A stretch of 64,000 bases of DNA from Bifidobacterium canis (GTDB lineage Bacteria; Actinomycetota; Actinomycetes; Actinomycetales; Bifidobacteriaceae), in NCBI RefSeq assembly GCF_009727065.1, contig NZ_WNLP01000001.1, forward strand, positions 248,001-312,000, given 5' to 3'. Of the stretch, positions 1 to 9,803 are shown in pieces (positions within the stretch are counted from its first letter, which is position 1; the number at the start of each line of letters is the position of its first letter). Position numbers and translations under genes: made by a program. The notes under the pieces were generated by a model. It made no database searches. It saw only the letters and a list, made by a program, of their open reading frames with translations, and was not told where the DNA came from.

Positions 1-657
1 GTGCAGGCCATCGAACCATTGTTCAACGCCTTTCAGAACCAGCTTCACCTTGAAGGAGTGAGCGCCGAGAACCTGCAAGCTCGCATTCGTGGCGTCATCG
101 TCATGGCCTACTCGAATTCCGATGGGCTGCTCGCACTGGCGACGGGCAACAAATCTGAGCTCGCCTGTGGGTACTCGACCATTTACGGCGATGCGGTCGG
201 CGGGTATGCGCCCATCAAAGATCTGTTCAAAACCAAGGTATGGCAGTTGGCTCGCTGGCGTAACCAGGCGCTGAAGAACGGCATCGGCATCGGCGGTCTG
301 CCGATCGTCGGCAACGATGCGGGAAGCGCCGGAATCACGCCAAAGAGCGGCGAGATCATTCCGAACAATTCGATCACCAAGGCACCAAGCGCGGAATTGC
401 GCCCAGGGCAGAAGGATTCCGATTCGTTGCCGGAATATGCGTTGCTCGACCAAGTGCTCGCGGCCTACATTGAACATGCGGAAGGACGCGCCGACCTGTT
501 GGCCGACGGCTTCGACGAGCAGACGGTAGACACGGTGATGCGCCTCGTGGATCGCGCCGAATGGAAGCGCCGCCAATACCCGCTGGGGCCGAAGGTGAGC
601 GCGCTCGCATTCGGGCGTGACCGCAGACTGCCGGTCAGCGATGCTTTCCGCGAATAG
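1..657 (+). CDS. nadE: NAD+ synthetase, C-terminal part (5' end outside window)
   Basis: This is the C-terminal 218 residues of NAD+ synthetase, which makes NAD from deamido-NAD, ATP and ammonia or glutamine in the cytosol. Visible family motifs are ATGNKSELACGYSTIYGD (ATP and substrate binding, about residues 47-64), the segment GGYAPIKDLFKTKVWQLARW, and the late PSAELRPGQKDSDSLPEYALLD stretch split here as PSAELRPGQ then DSDSLPEY. The first base of the window falls on a GTG codon, but a glutamine-dependent NadE in actinobacteria is usually over 550 residues, so the start and the amidase domain almost certainly lie upstream. It ends with TAG at 655-657. I see no clear terminator after it. 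Confidence 0.93.
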   Translation: MQAIEPLFNAFQNQLHLEGVSAENLQARIRGVIVMAYSNSDGLLALATGNKSELACGYSTIYGDAVGGYAPIKDLFKTKVWQLARWRNQALKNGIGIGGLPIVGNDAGSAGITPKSGEIIPNNSITKAPSAELRPGQKDSDSLPEYALLDQVLAAYIEHAEGRADLLADGFDEQTVDTVMRLVDRAEWKRRQYPLGPKVSALAFGRDRRLPVSDAFRE

Positions 658-803
658 ATGAAAAACGCCGCGTAAGCTTTGTCCGCAACGCGGATAATCG
701 CAAATAATACAAATAAATAAACGAGTGTAACTAACACAAGTGCCGTTATCTAGCAACGCGAATAAAGTTCGTGATCGCTTTGCGGCACTGATAGGAGAGC
801 GAC

Positions 804-1010
804 ATGGCAGATACGCAGGAGTGGTACTACAACACGGTGACCGGAGAAGTGGAGCAGGGGCCGCAGTCGCCGATGCAGAACAGGCTCGGGCCTTACAAGA
901 CGCGCGAAGACGCTCAGAAAGCGTTGGAAATCGCGAAAAAGCGTAACAAGAAGTGGGACGATCAAGACCGCGCATGGAACAGTTGGAACAACGACGACTC
1001 GCATAAGTAA
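804..1010 (+). CDS. small conserved actinobacterial protein, SPOR-like
   Basis: A 68-residue protein of unknown function. It begins WYYNTVTGEVEQGPQSP after a short leader and contains GPYKTREDAQKALEIAKKR, the spacing seen in SPOR-like peptidoglycan-binding repeats: an aromatic strand, then a Gly-Pro-Tyr turn and a helix starting at a threonine-arginine pair. The C-terminus is rich in Trp, Asp and Asn. Similar short proteins are common in actinobacteria, usually annotated as hypothetical or SPOR-domain proteins. A good ribosome binding site (AGGAGAG) lies about 6 bases before the ATG. It has no signal peptide and no membrane segment, so peptidoglycan binding outside the cell is not supported and the role is open. 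Confidence 0.75.
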   Translation: MADTQEWYYNTVTGEVEQGPQSPMQNRLGPYKTREDAQKALEIAKKRNKKWDDQDRAWNSWNNDDSHK

Positions 1011-1060
1011 TCGATACCACTGACCGTTCCGTGTGACCTGTCTCGAACGAATGGTGCATA

Positions 1061-1097
1061 TTGTGCGCGGCATGACATTGCGTCACGCCGCGCACAA
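1061..1097. terminator. hairpin downstream of the small SPOR-like gene
   Basis: An 11-bp perfect outer stem (TTGTGCGCGGC at 1061-1071 pairing with 1087-1097), with a further 4-bp inner stem TGAC/GTCA. No T-run follows on the plus strand. It lies 50 bases after the stop of the small gene and about 195 bases before pflB. It may be a terminator without a U-tract or a leader structure. The rest of 1011-1291 holds the pflB promoter region, in which I cannot assign a confident -35/-10 pair. Confidence 0.45.
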
Positions 1098-1291
1098 CTA
1101 TCTGTGCTACTTATGCGCACCCCTCGAAAAGTTTCGAAAACTACGTGCTGTTCGGCGTGGTTGTACGCAAATGTGACCAAGCTCACGCATTTGACGCTAT
1201 GCCAGCGAAGCCATTCCCGCTAGTATAGAGGTTGTTACGAAGTACAGCGCAGAGTTGCGCGGTACACAGCTACAGCCCAAAAGGAGTGGCA

Positions 1292-3668
1292 ATGGCAGCA
1301 ATTGAAAATGCGACCGAGCTTTCCCCGGAAGCCATCAAGGAAAAGGCTTGGGAAGGTTTCGTACCAGGTAACTGGGAAAAGACATTGACGTTCGTGACTT
1401 CATTCAGAAGAACTACACGCCATACGAAGGAGATGAGTCCTTCCTCGCAGACGCCACTGAGAAGACGAAGCATCTGTGGAAGTATCTTGACGACAACTAC
1501 CTCGCTGTAGAGCGCAAGCAGCGCGTCTACGACGTTGACACCCACACCCCGGCAGACATCGACGCGTTCCCGGCCGGCTACATCGATTCCCCTGAAGTCG
1601 ACAACGTGATCGTCGGCCTGCAGACCGATGTTCCGTGCAAGCGCGCAATGATGCCGAACGGCGGCTGGCGCATGGTCGAGCAGGCCATCAAGGAAGCAGG
1701 CAAGGAGCCTGATCCGGAGATCAAGAAGATCTTCACCCGCTACCGCAAGACCCACAACGATGGTGTGTTCGGCGTCTACACGAAGAACATCAAGGTTGCA
1801 CGTCACAACAAGATCCTCACCGGTCTTCCGGATGCCTACGGCCGTGGCCGCATCATCGGCGACTACCGTCGTGTGGCTCTCTACGGTGTCGACACGCTGA
1901 TCAAGTTCAAGCAGCGCGACAAGGACGCGATCCCATACCGCAACGATTTCTCGGAGACCGAGATCGAGCACTGGATCCGTTACCGCGAAGAGCATGACGA
2001 GCAGATCAAGGCCCTCAAGAAGCTCATCGTACTGGGCAAGGAATACGGCCTCGACTTGGCACGCCCGGCAATGAACGCCAAGGAAGCCGTGCAGTGGACC
2101 TACATGGGCTACCTCGCCTCGATCAAGAGCCAGGATGGCGCAGCAATGAGCTTCGGCCGTGTCTCCGCCTTCTTCGACATCTACTTCGAGCGTGACCTCA
2201 AGGAAGGCAAGATCACCGAGACCGATGCTCAGGAGATCATCGACAACCTGGTGATGAAGCTTCGTATCGTGCGCTTCCTGCGTACCAAGGATTACGACAA
2301 GATCTTCTCCGGCGATCCATACTGGGCGACCTGGTCTGATGCAGGCTTCGGCGACGACGGCCGCACGATGGTCACCAAGACCTCGTTCCGTCTGCTCAAC
2401 ACGCTGACGCTCGAGCACCTCGGACCTGGCCCTGAGCCGAACATCACGATCTTCTGGGATCCGAAGCTGCCTGAAGCCTACAAGCGCTTCTGCGCCCGCA
2501 TCTCCATCGACACCTCGGCTATCCAGTACGAGTCCGACAAGGAGATCCGTAGCCACTGGGGCGACGACGCGGCAATCGCATGCTGCGTGTCTCCAATGCG
2601 CGTCGGCAAGCAGATGCAGTTCTTCGCAGCTCGCGTGAACTCCGCAAAGGCACTGCTCTACGCGATCAACGCGGCCGCGACGAGATGACCGGCATGCAGG
2701 TGATCGACAAGGGCGTTATCGACCCGATCAAGCCAGAGGCTGACGGCACGCTTGACTTCGAGAAGGTCAAGGCCAACTACGAGAAGGCTCTCGAGTGGCT
2801 GTCGGAGACCTACGTCGAAGCTCTTAACATCATCCACTACATGCACGATAAGTATGCATACGAAGCGATCGAAATGGCTCTGCACGACCGCGAGGTCTAT
2901 CGCACGCTCGGCTGCGGCATGTCTGGCCTGTCGATTGCCGCCGACTCGCTGTCTGCATGCAAGTATGCGAAGGTCTACCCGATCTACAACAAGGATGCCA
3001 AGAACATGCCTGGCCACGAGAAGGAATACGTCGAGGGCGCGGATGACGATCTGATCGTCGGCTACCGCACCGTTGGCGAGTTCCCGATCTACGGCAACGA
3101 TGACGATCGCGCCGATGATCTGGCCAAGTGGGTTGTTTCCACCGTCATGGGCCAGGTCAAGCGCCTGCCTGTCTACCGTGGTGCAGTCCCGACCCAGTCG
3201 ATTCTGACGATCACCTCGAACGTCGAATACGGCAAGGCCACCGGTTCGTTCCCGTCCGGCCACCAGAAGGGCACCCCGTATGCTCCAGGCGCCAACCCGG
3301 AGAACGGCATGGATTCCCACGGCATGCTGCCGTCGATGTTCTCGGTCGGCAAGATCGACTACAACGACGCTCTCGATGGCATCTCGCTGACGAACACGAT
3401 CACGCCTGACGGCTTGGGTCGCGATGAAGACGAGCGCATCAGCAACCTCGTCGGCATCCTCGACGCAGGCAACGGCCACGGCCTGTATCACGCGAACATC
3501 AACGTGCTTCGCAAGGAACAGCTCGAAGACGCCGTTGAGCATCCGGAAAAGTACCCGCATCTGACCGTGCGCGTCTCCGGCTACGCCGTGAACTTCGTCC
3601 GTCTGACGAAGGAGCAGCAGCTCGACGTCATCTCTCGTACCTTCCATCAGGGTGCGGTCGAAGACTGA
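1292..3668 (+). CDS. pflB: formate acetyltransferase (pyruvate formate-lyase), two frameshifts
   Basis: Glycyl-radical enzyme converting pyruvate and CoA to formate and acetyl-CoA, a central step of bifidobacterial fermentation. Restoring one base at each of two breaks gives 792 residues, close to the usual 791. The first break is near 1381, where GNWEK should run into [12 protein letters not shown] and one G is missing. The second is near 2671, where KALLYAIN should continue GGRDEMTG and again one G is missing. The active-site cysteine pair is in [16 protein letters not shown], and the glycyl-radical loop is [17 protein letters not shown] near the end. AAAGGAG precedes the ATG at 1292. The activase pflA follows after a terminator. 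Between and outside the breaks the protein is fully conserved, which argues for sequencing error over a dead gene. Confidence 0.95.
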
Positions 3669-3723
3669 TAGCCTAATCGCGAATTCTTCGGTGGCATAGC
3701 CACAAGCGAATACTTCGCGAATG

Positions 3724-3760
3724 TGGGGCGGGGCTTTCGGGCTCCGCCCCATTTGCTTTG
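3724..3760 (+). terminator. pflB terminator
   Basis: GC-rich hairpin: TGGGGCGG at 3724-3731 pairs with 3744-3751, and the stem continues inward with a wobble pair to a TTTCGG loop. It is followed by ATTTGCTTTG. It separates pflB from pflA, so pflA probably has its own promoter between here and 3815. Confidence 0.8.
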
Positions 3761-3815
3761 TATTGTTGTTGTGTAGTGTGCTACCGTGTTAACCGTCAAA
3801 CGGAAGGTGATTGCC

Positions 3816-4718
3816 ATGTCGAATTCAGAGCAGAATTCTCCAGACAAGTCGTTTCGCACGACCACCCGCCACATGTTGAAAACCTCGAAGGAATACCAGC
3901 GTCAAACGTTGATGGGCGGGCTTTCGGGTTTCGAATCACCGATCGGGCTTGACAGACGTGACCGCATTCAAGCGTTGAGAACAGGTGACATCGGATTCGT
4001 GCACTCGTGGGACATCAACACGTCGGTCGACGGGCCCGGAACACGCATGACGGTGTTCATGAGCGGATGCCCATTGCGGTGCCAATACTGCCAGAACCCC
4101 GACACTTGGAAGATGAGGGACGGCAAGCCCGTCTACCTCGATGCGATGATCAAGAAGGTCGAACGCTACAAAGACCTGTTCCAATCCACAGGCGGAGGCA
4201 TCACGTTCTCCGGCGGCGAATCGATGATGCAGCCGGCATTCGTTTCACGCGTGTTCCGCGCTGCGAAGGAGATGGGCGTGCACACATGCCTTGACACTTC
4301 GGGATTCCTCAACGCCAACTACACCGATGAGATGATCGACGACATCGACCTGTGCTTGCTCGACGTGAAATCCGGAGACGAGGAGACCTACCACAAAGTC
4401 ACCGGAGGCCTGTTGCAGCCGACGATCGACTTCGGGCAAAGACTCGCCAAGCAGGGCAAGAAGATCTGGGTACGCTTTGTGCTCGTACCGGGACTCACCT
4501 CGTCGGAGGAAAACGTCGAAAACGTGGCACGCATCTGCGAGATATTCGGCGATGCACTCGAACATGTTGACATTCTGCCGTTCCACCAGCTTGGACGACC
4601 GAAGTGGCATGAACTGCGCATCCCATACCCGCTGGAAGACCAGAAAGGGCCTTCTCAGGCATTGCGCGACCGCGTGAAGAAGCAGTTCGAAGCCCACGGA
4701 TTCACTGTGTACGTGTGA
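3816..4718 (+). CDS. pflA: pyruvate formate-lyase activating enzyme
   Basis: Radical SAM enzyme that abstracts hydrogen from the glycine of PflB to form the glycyl radical, using S-adenosylmethionine and a [4Fe-4S] cluster. The cluster motif CPLRCQYC (CX3CX2C) is clear, preceded by the family segment VDGPGTRMTVFMSGC. The glycine-rich SAM-binding stretch GGGITFSGGE follows. I place the start at the ATG at 3816 because GGAAGG lies 9 bases upstream; a GTG at 3786 would add ten residues without a better ribosome site. At about 300 residues it is longer than enterobacterial PflA (about 245). The extra residues are an N-terminal extension of roughly 60 residues before the radical SAM core, as in other bifidobacteria. 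Confidence 0.95.
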   Translation: MSNSEQNSPDKSFRTTTRHMLKTSKEYQRQTLMGGLSGFESPIGLDRRDRIQALRTGDIGFVHSWDINTSVDGPGTRMTVFMSGCPLRCQYCQNPDTWKMRDGKPVYLDAMIKKVERYKDLFQSTGGGITFSGGESMMQPAFVSRVFRAAKEMGVHTCLDTSGFLNANYTDEMIDDIDLCLLDVKSGDEETYHKVTGGLLQPTIDFGQRLAKQGKKIWVRFVLVPGLTSSEENVENVARICEIFGDALEHVDILPFHQLGRPKWHELRIPYPLEDQKGPSQALRDRVKKQFEAHGFTVYV

Positions 4719-4752
4719 GTGTCGAATGAATGAGCTTCGAATAGTGAATTGT

Positions 4753-4800
4753 TCATAGTGCGCGCCATGACACCGATCGGTGTCATGGCGCGCACTATGA
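4753..4800. repeat. 48-bp perfect palindrome after pflA
   Basis: Bases 4753-4800 are an exact inverted repeat with no loop: the left arm TCATAGTGCGCGCCATGACA continues into CCGA at the centre and the right arm is its full complement. In RNA this would be a stem of more than 20 bp. It follows pflA by 34 bases and precedes the rnd start by 38. No T-run follows on either strand. The likely role is transcription termination or protection of the pflA mRNA 3' end. Confidence 0.75.
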
Positions 4801-4838
4801 TTCGAGACAGTATCGATGCATAGTTCAGGAGGACGGCG

Positions 4839-6133
4839 GTGAATCCAGGGAACAGCGAGCCCGTGCTGCAGACCGAGCCGAAGGAAGGCGTTCCCGACGT
4901 CACCGACACCCTTGCCGACTATGAACTGACATGCGAATTGTATGCCGCCGCTTCCGGTTCACTCGCCGCCGATGCGGAACGCGCGAGCGGCTACCGGTAT
5001 GGCCATGAGGATTGGCTCATCCAGTTCAAGCGCGAAGGCGCACCCATCGCATTACTCGACCCGGTGGCACTGAGCAAACAGGGCGCTGATTGGAGCTTGT
5101 TCAACGAAGCGATCGGCGACAGCAATTGGATTCTGCACGATTCACGCCAGGATCTTCCCGGATTCGCGCAAATCGGCTTGCGCCCACAGCGCCTGTTCGA
5201 CACCGAAATCGCCGCCCGACTGCTCGGACTGCATCGGTTCGGTCTCGCCTATGTGACGTCGTACTACCTCGGCATCACGCTCGCCAAAGAGCATTCCGCC
5301 GCCGACTGGTCGTACCGCCCATTGCCACGAGATTGGCGCAACTATGCGGCGCTTGACGTTGAACTGCTCATCGACCTCGAACGTGCGATGACCCATGACC
5401 TCAAGCAACAAGGTAAATGGGAATGGGCTCTTCAGGAATTTGCTTATGCATTGCAGGAGGGGCTGCAGCCGGTGAAACCGCATCCGGTCCCTTGGCTCCA
5501 TATTTCGCATATCAGCGCATTGCACAACGACCAACGGGCTCTCGCCGTCGCGAAAGAACTGTGGACGGAGCGCGACAAGCTCGCCAAGGAATACGATATC
5601 GCCCCAACGCTACTGCTCTCTGACGCGGCGATCATCGAAGCCGCACAGAAAAACCGCATAATGCACGTCAATTCAGGGAGATCCGTTCGCTCAACGAGCG
5701 CGTGCGCATGCATCTGGGCAACGAGCGCGACAAAATGTTCGAACGGTATGCGCCGATACAGCGCAAAGTCAAGCCATCACTGTGGAAACGCACGATCCAA
5801 CACGCACTCGATCTGCCGGACAACCGATTGCCGGTTCTGCCGGCCCTCCCAAACGATGATGCAGTGGTGAACGCCCCCAAGTCGATGAAGTTCTGGAAAC
5901 AGCATCACCCGGAACGCTATGCGATGCTGCAGCGCTGCAAAACGGTGCTCAACCAGATTTCGGAAGACACACGTACGCCGGTCGATGTGCTGATCAAACC
6001 GCAGATCGTGAGGAACCTGTGCTGGACCGACGATCCCGCGTCGCGTGATGTCGCGCAATTCCTTGAGGAACAAGGCGCGAGAGCGTGGCAGATTCAGCTG
6101 CTCAGCGAGTCTTTGACTCGCGTTATTATGTAA
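4839..6133 (+). CDS. rnd: ribonuclease D-like 3'-5' exonuclease, one frameshift
   Basis: DEDD-family 3'-5' exoribonuclease with an HRDC domain, expected to trim tRNA and other stable RNA. The exonuclease motifs are visible: the second conserved acid is in NWILHDSRQDLPGF, followed by FDTEIAARLLGLHRFGLAYVT, and the third motif is in WSYRPLPRDWRNYAALDVE (the Tyr-Ala-Ala-Leu-Asp form). The reading frame breaks near 5670: the frame up to MHVN must continue as FREIRSLNERVRMHLGNERD, which needs one more A in the AA at 5670-5671. With it the protein is 431 residues, normal for the actinobacterial family. The start is GTG at 4839 with AGGAGG upstream. Trigger factor follows after 54 bases. Confidence 0.88.
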
Positions 6134-6187
6134 CGGTTGCCTACGGGCAGTTGTTGAAACCAAAAGAAAACTTTCAGGAGCGCAAGC

Positions 6188-7567
6188 GTGAAAATCAGCG
6201 TAAGGAATCTCGAGCCTACCAAGGCCAAGCTCACGATCACCGTTGACAAAGACGAGTTCGACCCATACCTCGAGCAGGCTCGCAAAGACATCGCCGAGCA
6301 GATCACCGTTCCGGGCTTCCGTAAGGGCCATGTGCCGGGCAAGCTCGTTGACCAGCGCGTTGGCTTCGGCGCCGTTGCCGGCGAAGCTGTGAACAAGACC
6401 ATTCCAGACATGTATTCGAAGGCTCTCGACGAAAAGAACATTCGTCCGATGGCACAGCCTGAGATCGAAGTCGTCGAGATGCCGGAGAGCGCATCCGACG
6501 ACACGAAGCTCAAGTTCACCGCAACCGTCGAGCGTCGTCCGGAGTTCGAACTGCCGAACCTCGAAGGCCTCACGATCGCAGTCGACAAGGCCGAAGTGAG
6601 CGATGACGATGTGAACAATCGTCTGGAAACGCTGCGTCAGCGTTTCGCCACTCTGGTCGGCGTCGACCGTCCGGCACAGAAGGGCGATTTCGCCAACATC
6701 GATCTGACTGCTCAGATCGGCGACGAAACCGTTGACTCGCAGGAAGGCGTCAGCTACGAACTCGGCTCCGGCACCATGCTCGATGGTCTCGATGAGGCCC
6801 TCGACGGTCTGTCGGCAGGCGAGGAGACCACCTTCGAAAGCACGCTGGAAGGCGGCGAACACGAGGGTGAAAAGGCTCAGGTCAAGGTGAAGGTCAACTC
6901 GGTGAAGGCTGAAGAACTGCCAGAGCTGAACGACGACTTCGCTCAGGAAGCATCGGAATTCGACACGCTCGATGAGCTCAAGGCCGAAATCCGCAAGAAC
7001 ATCGAAGCCGATGCCGAAGGCCGTCAGGCTTCCCTGGCTCGCGATGCATTCATCGAGACCCTCGAAGCTGGTCTCGATCTGCCGCTGCCGAAGGGTGTGC
7101 GCAAGCAGAACATCGACCAGCAGCTCAAGACCGCCGGTCTTGACGGTGATGACGCCGATCCGGAGCGCAAGAAGCAGGTCGAAGAAGAAGTCGACAAGAT
7201 GCTTCGCGACCAGATGGTGCTCGACGCCCTCGCTGAGAAGCTCAACGTTCAGGTGTCGCAGGCCGACGTCTACAACTTCCTTGGCTCGATCGCCCAGCAG
7301 TACGGCATGGATCCGAACATGTTCATCCAGGCTCTTATGCGCAACGGCCAGATCGGTTCCGCAGTCGAAGAAGTCGCACGCTCCAAGGGCATGCTCGAGG
7401 GTATGCGCGCAGTCAGCTTCACCGTTGACGGCGAGCCACTCGACCTGACGAACTTCCTCGGCTCCGACGAAGACGACGCTCAGGCTCAGGCAGAAGAAGA
7501 CGAGAGCGTGGCAGCCGCCGCAGCAGCGGCCGCAGTCGCCGACAATCTCTCCACCGATGCCGAGTGA
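6188..7567 (+). CDS. tig: trigger factor
   Basis: Ribosome-associated chaperone and peptidyl-prolyl isomerase that binds nascent chains at the exit tunnel. The N-terminal ribosome-binding domain carries the signature GFRKGHVPGKL (about residues 38-48). The FKBP-like domain follows (AQKGDFANIDLTAQIGDETV to about residue 240), then the helical C-terminal domain with ALAEKLNVQVSQADVYNFL. At 459 residues it is slightly longer than E. coli Tig (432), mainly through an acidic tail that ends in a run of eight alanines and then VADNLSTDAE. The start is GTG with CAGGAG upstream. It sits before clpP1P2X with a chloride channel between, the order seen in other bifidobacteria. Confidence 0.96.
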   Translation: MKISVRNLEPTKAKLTITVDKDEFDPYLEQARKDIAEQITVPGFRKGHVPGKLVDQRVGFGAVAGEAVNKTIPDMYSKALDEKNIRPMAQPEIEVVEMPESASDDTKLKFTATVERRPEFELPNLEGLTIAVDKAEVSDDDVNNRLETLRQRFATLVGVDRPAQKGDFANIDLTAQIGDETVDSQEGVSYELGSGTMLDGLDEALDGLSAGEETTFESTLEGGEHEGEKAQVKVKVNSVKAEELPELNDDFAQEASEFDTLDELKAEIRKNIEADAEGRQASLARDAFIETLEAGLDLPLPKGVRKQNIDQQLKTAGLDGDDADPERKKQVEEEVDKMLRDQMVLDALAEKLNVQVSQADVYNFLGSIAQQYGMDPNMFIQALMRNGQIGSAVEEVARSKGMLEGMRAVSFTVDGEPLDLTNFLGSDEDDAQAQAEEDESVAAAAAAAAVADNLSTDAE

Positions 7568-7616
7568 GCGCCAAGCATCACGTGAACATCGAGTGAGATA
7601 GCTCATTCATGATTGA

Positions 7617-7647
7617 GGGGCTCCTGACATGCTATGTCAGGAGCCCT
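7617..7647. terminator. tig hairpin terminator
   Basis: Perfect 13-bp stem GGGCTCCTGACAT at 7618-7630 with a 3-base loop (GCT) and its complement at 7634-7646, 50 bases after the tig stop. No strong T-run follows. Confidence 0.7.
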
Positions 7648-7741
7648 CGCAATTCCAGAGCAGAACGCGATATACGCGGTATTGCGGTGAACTCTGGCAT
7701 GATCGCATATACGGCACAATCACACAGAAAGCAACAATCCA

Positions 7742-9088
7742 GTGAAAGAAGATGCAGGGCATTTCGACAACGATTTCGCAACCGCGAAAAGCGCTGAGAC
7801 CGATATGCCGGCCGAGCAGCACAGCACCACGATCGCATCGCGAACATGGGCGCTGCTGTTGGCAGTCGTGGTTCTGGGAGTAGCCATTGGCGTATGCGCT
7901 GGACTGCTGACTCAATTACTGTATGCAATAGAGCGTTTCTGCTTGGGATTCGTGGAGAATCCAGACATGCCGGGGCCATTTCTGACACCCGCATGGAGAC
8001 GAGCGTTGTCGGTATTCGCAGGCGCGACGATCGCCGCCATCGCATGGTGGCTGCTGCGCACCAAAACGACGGCGGTGCCGTCGGTCAAACAAGCTGTGGC
8101 TGGAAAACTCATGCCAGCATGGCAGACAGTGACGCATGTGCTCTTGCAGATCTTCATCGTCGGCACCGGCTTATCGGTCGGCAGGGAAGTGGCTCCGCGA
8201 GAGCTCGGCGCAATGCTGGCGCAACGTTGCTCACGATGGCTCAAACTCAATGCCACCGACATGCGCACGATCGTCGCGGTTGCGGCAGGCGCAGGCCTCG
8301 CAGGCGTCTACAATGCGCCGCTTGCCGGAGCGTTCTTCACGGTGGAGATTCTGCTCGTCGACGTGAGCCTGAGCACGGTGATGCTCTCGTTCCTCTGCTC
8401 CACGTTGGCGGCATGGGTGGCCACTCTGGTCAAAGGTTCGCACACGTTCTACGTGATAGGCCAGGTCGATTCGCGATTCTCTCCCGATCTGATGCTATTC
8501 GCCATTCCAGCGGGCATCATTCTCGGCATCTGCGGCGCACTGTTTCGCAAAGGTTCGCAATGGGCGGAACGCAACAAGGCAAGTGGCGCGTCGATTCTGT
8601 GGGCGTTGCCTGCAGCCGGTGCCGTGACCGGAGTGGTGGCGATCTATGTGCCGCAGGTCATGGGCAATGGCCGTGCCACCGCACAATTGGCGTTCTCCGG
8701 CACACCCACCATGTCGCTCATCCCGGTGCTACTGCTTTCGTTCGCGGCCAAAGCGATTGTGACTCTGATGACGATTCGCGCCGGTGCCTCTGGCGGTGTG
8801 CTCACCCCAGGCATCGCATTAGGCTCGTCAATGGGGTGCGTGTTGGGCATTCTGTGGATGCAGATGACGGGAACCAATTCGATAGGCGTATATGCGCTAC
8901 TCGGTGCTTGTGCACTGCTGTCGGCATCGCAGAACGCCCCGCTGATGGCGATGACACTCGTCATGGAACTGACCGAAGCGCCGATGAACCTGTTCGTGCC
9001 GGTAGTGTTCATCTCGATGATCTCATTGCTGGCAGCTCATGTCACGACCGGCATCGTCGAACGCCGCACAGTGAGATTGCTCGGCTGA
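7742..9088 (+). CDS. CLC-family chloride channel or H+/Cl- antiporter
   Basis: Integral membrane protein of the CLC family, about 448 residues with ten or more hydrophobic segments from about residue 38 onward. Family loops can be read in order: GTGLSVGREVAPRELGAML (equivalent of GREGP, keeping the gating glutamate in GRE), GVYNAPLAGAFFTVEIL (equivalent of AAFNAPLAG), and SGGVLTPGIALGSSMGCVLG (equivalent of GGIFAPML). There are no C-terminal CBS domains. The start is uncertain. GTG at 7742 gives a hydrophilic 35-residue N-terminus without an obvious ribosome site, and ATG at 7805 is the next in-frame option. Acid-stress chloride/proton exchange is the likely role, by family only. Confidence 0.85.
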   Translation: MKEDAGHFDNDFATAKSAETDMPAEQHSTTIASRTWALLLAVVVLGVAIGVCAGLLTQLLYAIERFCLGFVENPDMPGPFLTPAWRRALSVFAGATIAAIAWWLLRTKTTAVPSVKQAVAGKLMPAWQTVTHVLLQIFIVGTGLSVGREVAPRELGAMLAQRCSRWLKLNATDMRTIVAVAAGAGLAGVYNAPLAGAFFTVEILLVDVSLSTVMLSFLCSTLAAWVATLVKGSHTFYVIGQVDSRFSPDLMLFAIPAGIILGICGALFRKGSQWAERNKASGASILWALPAAGAVTGVVAIYVPQVMGNGRATAQLAFSGTPTMSLIPVLLLSFAAKAIVTLMTIRAGASGGVLTPGIALGSSMGCVLGILWMQMTGTNSIGVYALLGACALLSASQNAPLMAMTLVMELTEAPMNLFVPVVFISMISLLAAHVTTGIVERRTVRLLG

Positions 9089-9183
9089 CAGCTTGTTAGT
9101 TCGCATGAAATCACAGATATGGGAATAGATTGAATATGAACATGTTTGTACGAGTAGGCATTTTTGAAAGATAAGGAGACAAC

Positions 9184-9798
9184 GTGAGTGATCTGATCAC
9201 GTCCCCGATGATGGCGGGCGAAGACATGCCGGCTGGCCCGGCAGACCCCATTTTCAATCGTCTGCTCAAAGACCGCATCATCTGGCTCGGTGAGGAAGTC
9301 AAAGACGACATGGCGAATCGCATCTGCGCGCAGATGCTGATGCTCGCCGCGGAAGACCCGAAAAGCGATATTTGGCTGTACATCAATTCGCCGGGCGGAT
9401 CCATCACCGCAGGTATGGCCATCTACGACACAATGCAGCTGATCGAACCCGATGTGGCAACCGTAGGTATCGGCATGTGCGCATCGATGGGTCAGTTCCT
9501 GCTGAGCTCCGGCACCAAAGGCAAGCGTTTCCTCACCTCGCATGCACGCGTGCTCATGCACCAGCCATCAGGCGGCATCGGCGGTACGACCACCGATGTG
9601 CGTATCAACGCCGAGTTGATCATGGACATGAAGAAGACGTTGGGAGAGCTGACCGCCGAGCAGACTGGCCACACCGTCGAAGAGATCTACCGCGACAACG
9701 AATATGACCACTGGTTCACCGCGCAGGAGGCGCTCGACTATGGCTTCGTCGACAAACTCGTCTCCACGCATGACACGATGAACAGCAACAAGGAGTGA
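9184..9798 (+). CDS. clpP: ATP-dependent Clp protease proteolytic subunit 1
   Basis: First of two tandem ClpP subunits; actinobacteria commonly need both paralogues to form an active mixed tetradecamer. The catalytic serine is in [16 protein letters not shown], the histidine in [13 protein letters not shown], and the aspartate lies in the later [11 protein letters not shown] to DNEYDHW region. The oligomer motif [19 protein letters not shown] is intact. It is 204 residues with a short N-terminal segment. AAGGAG is 8 bases before the GTG start at 9184. Its stop overlaps the spacer to the second subunit, so the two are translated as an operon. Confidence 0.95.
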   Translation: MSDLITSPMMAGEDMPAGPADPIFNRLLKDRIIWLGEEVKDDMANRICAQMLMLAAEDPKSDIWLYINSPGGSITAGMAIYDTMQLIEPDVATVGIGMCASMGQFLLSSGTKGKRFLTSHARVLMHQPSGGIGGTTTDVRINAELIMDMKKTLGELTAEQTGHTVEEIYRDNEYDHWFTAQEALDYGFVDKLVSTHDTMNSNKE

Positions 9799-9803
9799 CA
9801 CAT

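Noticed and set aside
1270..2556. Long open frame of over 400 codons antisense to pflB
   Set aside because: It is a shadow of GC-rich codon use in pflB. It has no ribosome site, no recognisable domain, and it covers the gene exactly where pflB is conserved.
1292..3668. Programmed frameshifting in pflB
   Set aside because: Neither break has a slippery heptamer or stimulatory structure, two shifts in one gene would be needed, and the same kind of single-base loss occurs in six other genes.
4753..4800. Palindrome as an insertion-sequence or MITE end
   Set aside because: No target-site duplication is visible and no second copy of the sequence was noticed elsewhere in the window.
5777..7606. Antisense open frame of over 600 codons across the rnd end and tig
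   Set aside because: It overlaps the fully conserved trigger factor on the other strand, and its composition reflects the complement of tig.
7846..9099. Second long plus-strand open frame inside the CLC gene
   Set aside because: Arg/His/Gly-rich translation with no family resemblance. The other frame gives a clear CLC membrane protein.
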